Shown one piece after another: positions 6,393 through 7,914 of a DNA stretch of 7,914 nucleotides; within the stretch, counting starts at the first letter, position 1; the number at the start of each line of letters is the position of its first letter. Location of the stretch: contig CAMAML010000044.1 of assembly GCA_945836835.1 (NCBI GenBank), positions 1-7,914 of the forward strand. Reading direction: 5' to 3'. The DNA comes from an uncultured cyanobacterium (GTDB lineage Bacteria; Cyanobacteriota; Vampirovibrionia; Gastranaerophilales; Gastranaerophilaceae). The position numbers and the translations under genes were made by a program. The notes below the pieces were generated by a model that searched no databases, had not been told where the DNA came from, and worked only from the letters and a program-made list of their open reading frames with translations.

Positions 6393-6533
6393 TATCCGCC
6401 ATGTGGGTAATTGTTAGATTAACACTTATTTTATTTAATAAGAGCATAGAGAGAAATGAAACATAAATATATCTTTTTCATACTTCCAGCTATTCTTAAT
6501 TCCAAAACAGACCTCATTATAGGTCTTTTCTTT
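6393..6533 (+). ncRNA. Candidate small RNA of about 140 nt
   Basis: The interval between the promoter-like pair at 6358-6386 and the T-tailed hairpin at 6509-6526 would give an RNA of about 140 nt. Besides the terminator it can form a weak AT-rich hairpin, CTTATT (6425-6430) with AATAAG (6437-6442). A 29-codon frame (6456-6545, starting MKHKYIFF, hydrophobic) starts inside it but continues past the terminator and has only a weak AGAGAG site, so I do not call it a gene. The evidence is only promoter plus terminator; no known family is recognised. Confidence 0.25.
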
Positions 6534-6587
6534 ATGGAACGGTAAATTTTTCAGGTTTTTCAAATTTTATTCTCCATGTGGCTAATT
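6399..6587. repeat. Imperfect 14-nt direct repeat pair, CCATGTGG(G/C)TAATT
   Basis: The first copy lies at 6399-6412 and the second at 6574-6587, with 13 of 14 bases identical and a start-to-start distance of 175 bp. A CAAAT precedes each copy (6389-6393 and 6561-6565) at slightly different distances. The pair brackets the candidate small RNA. It could be a pair of protein-binding sites or remnants of a duplication. Confidence 0.4.
6509..6526 (+). terminator. Intrinsic terminator, plus direction
   Basis: AGACCT (6509-6514), loop CATTAT and AGGTCT (6521-6526) make a perfect 6-bp stem, followed directly by TTTCTTTA. Read on the minus strand the tail is only GTTTTGG, so the plus direction is favoured. 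No protein gene ends just upstream, which is the main reason to suspect a short non-coding transcript. Confidence 0.6.
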
Positions 6588-6604
6588 AAAACACGAAAAA
6601 TCGT

Positions 6605-6648
6605 AAAAAAATAAAAAAATAAAAACGCCTTCCCGAGGATGAGAAGGC
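6605..6648 (-). terminator. Intrinsic terminator of the pilin-like gene
   Basis: GCCTTC (6627-6632) and GAAGGC (6643-6648) form a 6-bp stem with a 10-nt loop. Read on the minus strand it is followed by three T runs of 5, 7 and 7 bases, each split by one A (complement of 6605-6625). It lies 55 bp after the stop codon of the pilin-like gene. The plus-strand side has no T tract, so the direction is clear. Confidence 0.8.
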
Positions 6649-6687
6649 TTAAGAATGAATAGTTATAATATAAAATATAAAAATAAT

Positions 6688-6699
6688 GTTTTGCAAAAC
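6688..6699. repeat. Perfect 12-bp palindrome just after the pilin-like gene
   Basis: GTTTTGCAAAAC is its own reverse complement and begins 4 bp past the stop codon of the pilin-like gene. It is too AT-rich for a strong hairpin and lies before the real terminator. It could be a dimeric protein site or chance. Confidence 0.4.
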
Positions 6700-6702
6700 T
6701 TT

Positions 6703-7911
6703 TTAATCACCTAGGCACAATGCGTAGTCGCCGATATAACGGTAGTAGTTGCCGTAGTACGAGGTGGAATAGTTGAAGCCCCGCCTGTACGCACTAGCGG
6801 CGGAACCCTCCCGGCTCGACCAATAGAAACCACTACTAAAGGTTGAGACCGGTGAAGAGTATTCTTCGTTTGAGGGTTTGGTTTTGCAGTGGTAAGATCC
6901 TGTGTAGGTGTTACAATCCGCAAGGAAGTCCACATCTTCGTAAACGTCAATCGGCACGCCGAATTGTAGTGTTGCGATTTGGGCTAAGGTCTCCATGCTT
7001 GGTAGGTGTAGCCCAAGGTCGTGACATGCTTTTACGGCTCCACCCCATTTATCTTCATCCTGCCTATTGTTACTGCCACCGTCACTACCGTCGTAACAGT
7101 TATTTATACCAAGCTCATTTTTGTGTTTAAGACACTCGGCTTGCGTTAGTGCGGGGTAGGTATTCCCGAGGTAAACCATGCCAAGTAGTGAGTTCATGGT
7201 TCTGACGTCGGTGCCGAGTTTGTTCGGTCCTTTTTTACCGTTTATGTCAAAGACCATGCTCACGCACCCTGCCGTGGCATTGGTTTCAGGCTTGCCGTCC
7301 ACAACAGACCAAGTGTACTGTTTAGTTTCGTCGAGTGCTTGACATTCTTTACCGTAGGTTAGGATAATCGGTGTTCCGTCACCCGTCACAATCCCGACCG
7401 TATCTGTCTTGCCCGAATTTGACTGCAACGCCTCAAGACTTTTTCCCGTTGTTAATTCGGCTACGTTATAAGTTTTCGAACCGTTGGCGTTTGTAAAACT
7501 CGTCCCGCCCCAGCATTCCCCAAGGTTGTTGCTGTCGCAGATTTTTGCGATTGTGAGGTGCTTTTTGAGTTCCTGAACAAAATCTTTTGTGCTGTCATAC
7601 CGCCCGATTTTGCCCAGTGAGTTCATCTTTTCGGTCGCTTTGGTGAACTTGTATTTTACCGTGCGGACTTGTTCTTTCCTAATTTTTTCTTGAATATTCG
7701 TAACCAGTGTCGGCATTGTAACCGCCGCCACCACGCCGATTACACCTAACGTGATTAGAACCTCTGCAAGAGTAAAGGCGTCCGCCCTCTCCATACGAGA
7801 GAGGGCAGTAGTTCTTAATTCGCCAAGCATTTTTTTTATGGCGAATTTAGAACTGCGGGTGGGGGTTAACCCGTTAAGGGAAAATTTTAGTTTGTTTTCT
7901 TTTTTGTTCAT
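6703..7911 (-). CDS. Type IV pilin-like protein with long leader and Lcl/DUF1566-like C-terminal domain
   Basis: A 402-residue protein. A prepilin peptidase site is seen at A45|FTLAE, with the conserved Glu at +5 (E50) and the hydrophobic helix FTLAEVLITLGVIGVVAAVTMP (46-67), the signature of type IV pilins and type II secretion pseudopilins. The leader is about 45 residues and basic, far longer than the usual 6-25. The mature part is about 357 residues with ten cysteines (125, 133, 190, 216, 260, 272, 296, 333, 342, 399), suggesting disulfides outside the cell. NGKKGPNKLG (224-233) is a motif I associate with pilins of gut Gastranaerophilales. The C-terminal third, ACHDLGLHLPS (295-305), YWSS (363-366) and a closing ALCLGD, resembles Lcl/DUF1566 domains, which have a C-type-lectin-like fold and often bind ligands. 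Residues 375-396 hold eight Tyr. ATG at 7911 is the only start candidate near the leader's beginning; its ribosome binding site lies outside the window, and an upstream extension cannot be excluded. A terminator follows. Confidence 0.85.
   Translation of the reverse strand: MNKKENKLKFSLNGLTPTRSSKFAIKKMLGELRTTALSRMERADAFTLAEVLITLGVIGVVAAVTMPTLVTNIQEKIRKEQVRTVKYKFTKATEKMNSLGKIGRYDSTKDFVQELKKHLTIAKICDSNNLGECWGGTSFTNANGSKTYNVAELTTGKSLEALQSNSGKTDTVGIVTGDGTPIILTYGKECQALDETKQYTWSVVDGKPETNATAGCVSMVFDINGKKGPNKLGTDVRTMNSLLGMVYLGNTYPALTQAECLKHKNELGINNCYDGSDGGSNNRQDEDKWGGAVKACHDLGLHLPSMETLAQIATLQFGVPIDVYEDVDFLADCNTYTGSYHCKTKPSNEEYSSPVSTFSSGFYWSSREGSAASAYRRGFNYSTSYYGNYYRYIGDYALCLGD
7784..7806. repeat. Perfect 8-bp GC-rich inverted repeat inside the pilin leader-coding region
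   Basis: GCCCTCTC (7784-7791) and GAGAGGGC (7799-7806) flank a 7-nt loop. In the mRNA this stem covers codons 36-43, just before the prepilin cleavage site at codon 45, with the Met-40 codon in the loop. There is no T tract, so it is not a terminator. It could slow translation before the hydrophobic helix emerges, or mark the edge of a leader cassette. Confidence 0.5.
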
Positions 7912-7914
7912 TAA

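Noticed and set aside
6456..6545. 29-codon hydrophobic peptide frame (possible small toxin)
   Set aside because: The ribosome binding site is weak and too close to the ATG, and the perfect terminator hairpin lies inside the frame, so the message would end before the stop codon.
6664..6669. TATAAT on the plus strand between the pilin-like gene and its terminator
   Set aside because: It lies in a stretch of almost only A and T with no -35 box and points into the antisense strand of the pilin-like gene. Chance match.
6062..6702. Template repeat for the suspected retroelement-diversified region
   Set aside because: I looked by eye for a second copy of TTCTATTGGTCGAGC or GCATTGTGCCTAGG in the rest of the window on both strands and found none.
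1..7914. tRNA, rRNA, CRISPR arrays, known riboswitches, insertion sequences, phage integration genes
   Set aside because: None could be recognised on either strand; no regularly spaced repeats, cloverleaf candidates or transposase motifs were seen by eye.

Overview
The window looks like a chromosomal segment of a strictly anaerobic, fermentative bacterium. My best guess is a gut member of the Gastranaerophilales (Vampirovibrionia/'Melainabacteria'). That guess rests on the prepilin N-terminus (AFTLAEVLITLGVIGVVAA), the NGKKGPN motif and the ALCLGD C-terminus of the last gene, which I recall as typical of that lineage, and on a four-subunit ferredoxin-dependent 2-oxoacid oxidoreductase. Other anaerobic phyla such as Elusimicrobia are not excluded. 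No rRNA, tRNA, CRISPR array, transposase or integrase is visible.

Layout. (i) 1-731, minus strand: 5' part of a gene for a proline-free, coiled-coil-like protein that runs off the left edge. (ii) 732-894: a short divergent promoter region with a strong-looking minus-strand promoter, a TATAAT box on the plus strand, and two near-identical 15-nt direct repeats 21 bp apart lying between them. (iii) 895-3517, plus strand: a compact operon korD-korA-korB-korC for a CoA-acylating 2-oxoacid:ferredoxin oxidoreductase, with gaps of 4 nt, -1 nt and 13 nt. (iv) 3631-3861, plus strand: a 76-residue helical protein of unknown function. (v) 3915-6053, minus strand: a large membrane protein of the GT-C glycosyltransferase type, ending in a terminator hairpin shared with the convergent small gene. 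(vi) 6054-6702: about 650 bp without a convincing protein gene. It holds a GC-rich block (68% G+C over 6181-6240) inside AT-rich DNA, a promoter-to-terminator unit that could be a ~140-nt small RNA, short repeats, and the terminator of the next gene. (vii) 6703-7911, minus strand: a type IV pilin-like protein with a 45-residue leader, ten cysteines after the cleavage site, and a Lcl/DUF1566-like C-terminal domain ending in a Tyr/Asn/Ser/Gly-rich stretch.

The kor genes form one metabolic unit: oxidation of a 2-oxoacid (2-oxoglutarate, or possibly a branched-chain 2-oxoacid) with CoA to acyl-CoA and CO2, passing electrons to ferredoxin. The membrane glycosyltransferase and the pilin-like protein are both cell-surface functions and are probably unrelated to it. 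The most interesting point is the pilin C-terminus, whose position, composition and codon pattern resemble the variable region of a diversity-generating retroelement target. No reverse transcriptase or template repeat lies in the window, so this remains a hypothesis.
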